Shown: piece after piece, positions 63,637 through 64,000 of the stretch
How positions within the stretch are numbered: the stretch's first letter is position 1
Layout of the letters: every line of letters begins with the position of its first letter
Translations under genes and position numbers: made by a program
The notes under the pieces: model-generated
Databases searched by the model: none
Told to the model about the DNA's origin: nothing
What the model saw: only the letters and a program-made list of their open reading frames with translations
Source: a bacterium
GTDB taxonomy: Bacteria > Gemmatimonadota > Gemmatimonadetes > Longimicrobiales > RSA9
Reading direction: 5' to 3'
Length of the DNA: 64,000 bases
Assembly (NCBI GenBank): GCA_003242735.1
Contig: QGVH01000006.1
Coordinates: 1 to 64,000, forward strand

Positions 63637-64000
63637 TCACGCCCAGTACGCCACTCCCGGCGGCTCCGCGATCACCACGCCCTTCAGGAACGCGATCGCC
63701 TTGCGCAGCCCTTCGGCCGGAGACATCAGGCTGTCCTCGTGCTCGATGCTGATGACGTGGTCGTAACCCACCATGCGGAGCGCGCTGACGATGTCCTTCC
63801 ACACCAGGGCGTCGTTGCCGTAGCCGATGGTGCGGAAGATCCAGGAGCGCTCGGCCTCGCGGGTGTACTTCTTGGCGTCCAGCACGCCGTTCACCGCGAT
63901 GTTGTGCCGGTGCAGGCGGCAGTCCTTGGCGTGGACGTGGAAGATCGCTTCGCCCAGCGCATGGATCACCGCCACCGGGTCGGCGCCCTGCCAGAAGAGG
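63637..64000 (-). CDS. Sugar phosphate isomerase/epimerase, TIM-barrel (partial)
   Basis: The gene enters from the right edge; 121 codons of its C-terminal part are seen, ending at the TGA at 63637. LFWQGADPVAVIHALGEAIFHVHAKDCRLHRHN, IFRTIGYGNDALVWKDIVSALRMVGYDHVISIEHEDSLMSPAEGLRKAIAFLKG contain the HVHAKD and ISIEHED metal-binding strands of the xylose isomerase-like TIM-barrel (AP_endonuc_2) family. It likely epimerises or isomerises a sugar derivative in the cytoplasm; the N-terminal half is outside this window. Confidence 0.93.
   Translation of the reverse strand, partial: LFWQGADPVAVIHALGEAIFHVHAKDCRLHRHNIAVNGVLDAKKYTREAERSWIFRTIGYGNDALVWKDIVSALRMVGYDHVISIEHEDSLMSPAEGLRKAIAFLKGVVIAEPPGVAYWA

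Overview
The window is 64 kb of very GC-rich bacterial chromosome (about 70% by eye) carrying roughly 57 protein genes. I found no rRNA, tRNA, CRISPR array, insertion sequence or phage gene. The gene content suggests a Gram-negative, free-living heterotroph. It includes many secreted or lipoprotein peptidases (S9, M1, M20, DUF885, two serine hydrolases, an isoaspartyl peptidase), an RND efflux operon with an outer-membrane TolC protein, DUF1080 and DUF5715 proteins, and short GC-rich spacers. This mix resembles Gemmatimonadota, but that assignment is inference from style, not from a marker gene.

Layout. 1-9.4 kb: a flavin-dependent oxidoreductase cut by the window edge, an S9 peptidase, a 1447-residue protein holding two complete histidine kinases in tandem, an amino acid permease and a one-domain asparaginase. 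9.4-21.2 kb: a serine hydrolase, the first DUF5715 protein, a DUF1080-like secreted protein, a DAACS symporter, TspO, a lipoprotein isoaspartyl peptidase, a lipoprotein of unknown function, an AlaX editing protein and a DUF885 peptidase. 21.4-32 kb: a DHA2 MFS pump, a cell-wall pair (DUF5715-LysM and DUF1460), a zinc-ribbon protein, and the TolC, adaptor and RND permease operon. 32-44 kb: infA, a GAF-GAF-GGDEF diguanylate cyclase, a DHA1 MFS pump, aldo/keto reductase, quinone oxidoreductase, ThiI with rhodanese, an OmpA lipoprotein, an alkyltransferase-like protein and a Nudix-fold protein.

44-54 kb: a small unknown gene behind a promoter with a palindromic operator, a BNR-repeat protein, an SDR, a five-gene overlapping operon (two bacterial PH-domain membrane proteins, a MobA-like nucleotidyltransferase, two XdhC-family proteins), CYTH, an unusual ClpP and a DUF1080 protein. 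54-64 kb: an M1 peptidase, a second serine hydrolase, a nucleoside-type MFS transporter, a SET-domain lysine methyltransferase carrying a histone H1-like tail, a secreted M20 amidohydrolase, and a TIM-barrel isomerase cut by the window edge.

The most unusual items are: the SET domain fused to a roughly 190-residue Lys/Arg/Ala/Ser/Thr tail; several clusters of short intergenic repeats (20, 60 and about 62 bp periods); the double histidine kinase with a possible internal start; a ClpP with Asn in place of the catalytic Asp; and the coupling of PH-domain proteins to molybdoenzyme maturation genes when no molybdoenzyme is in view. Most long open frames opposite these genes are GC-rich shadows and were not annotated.
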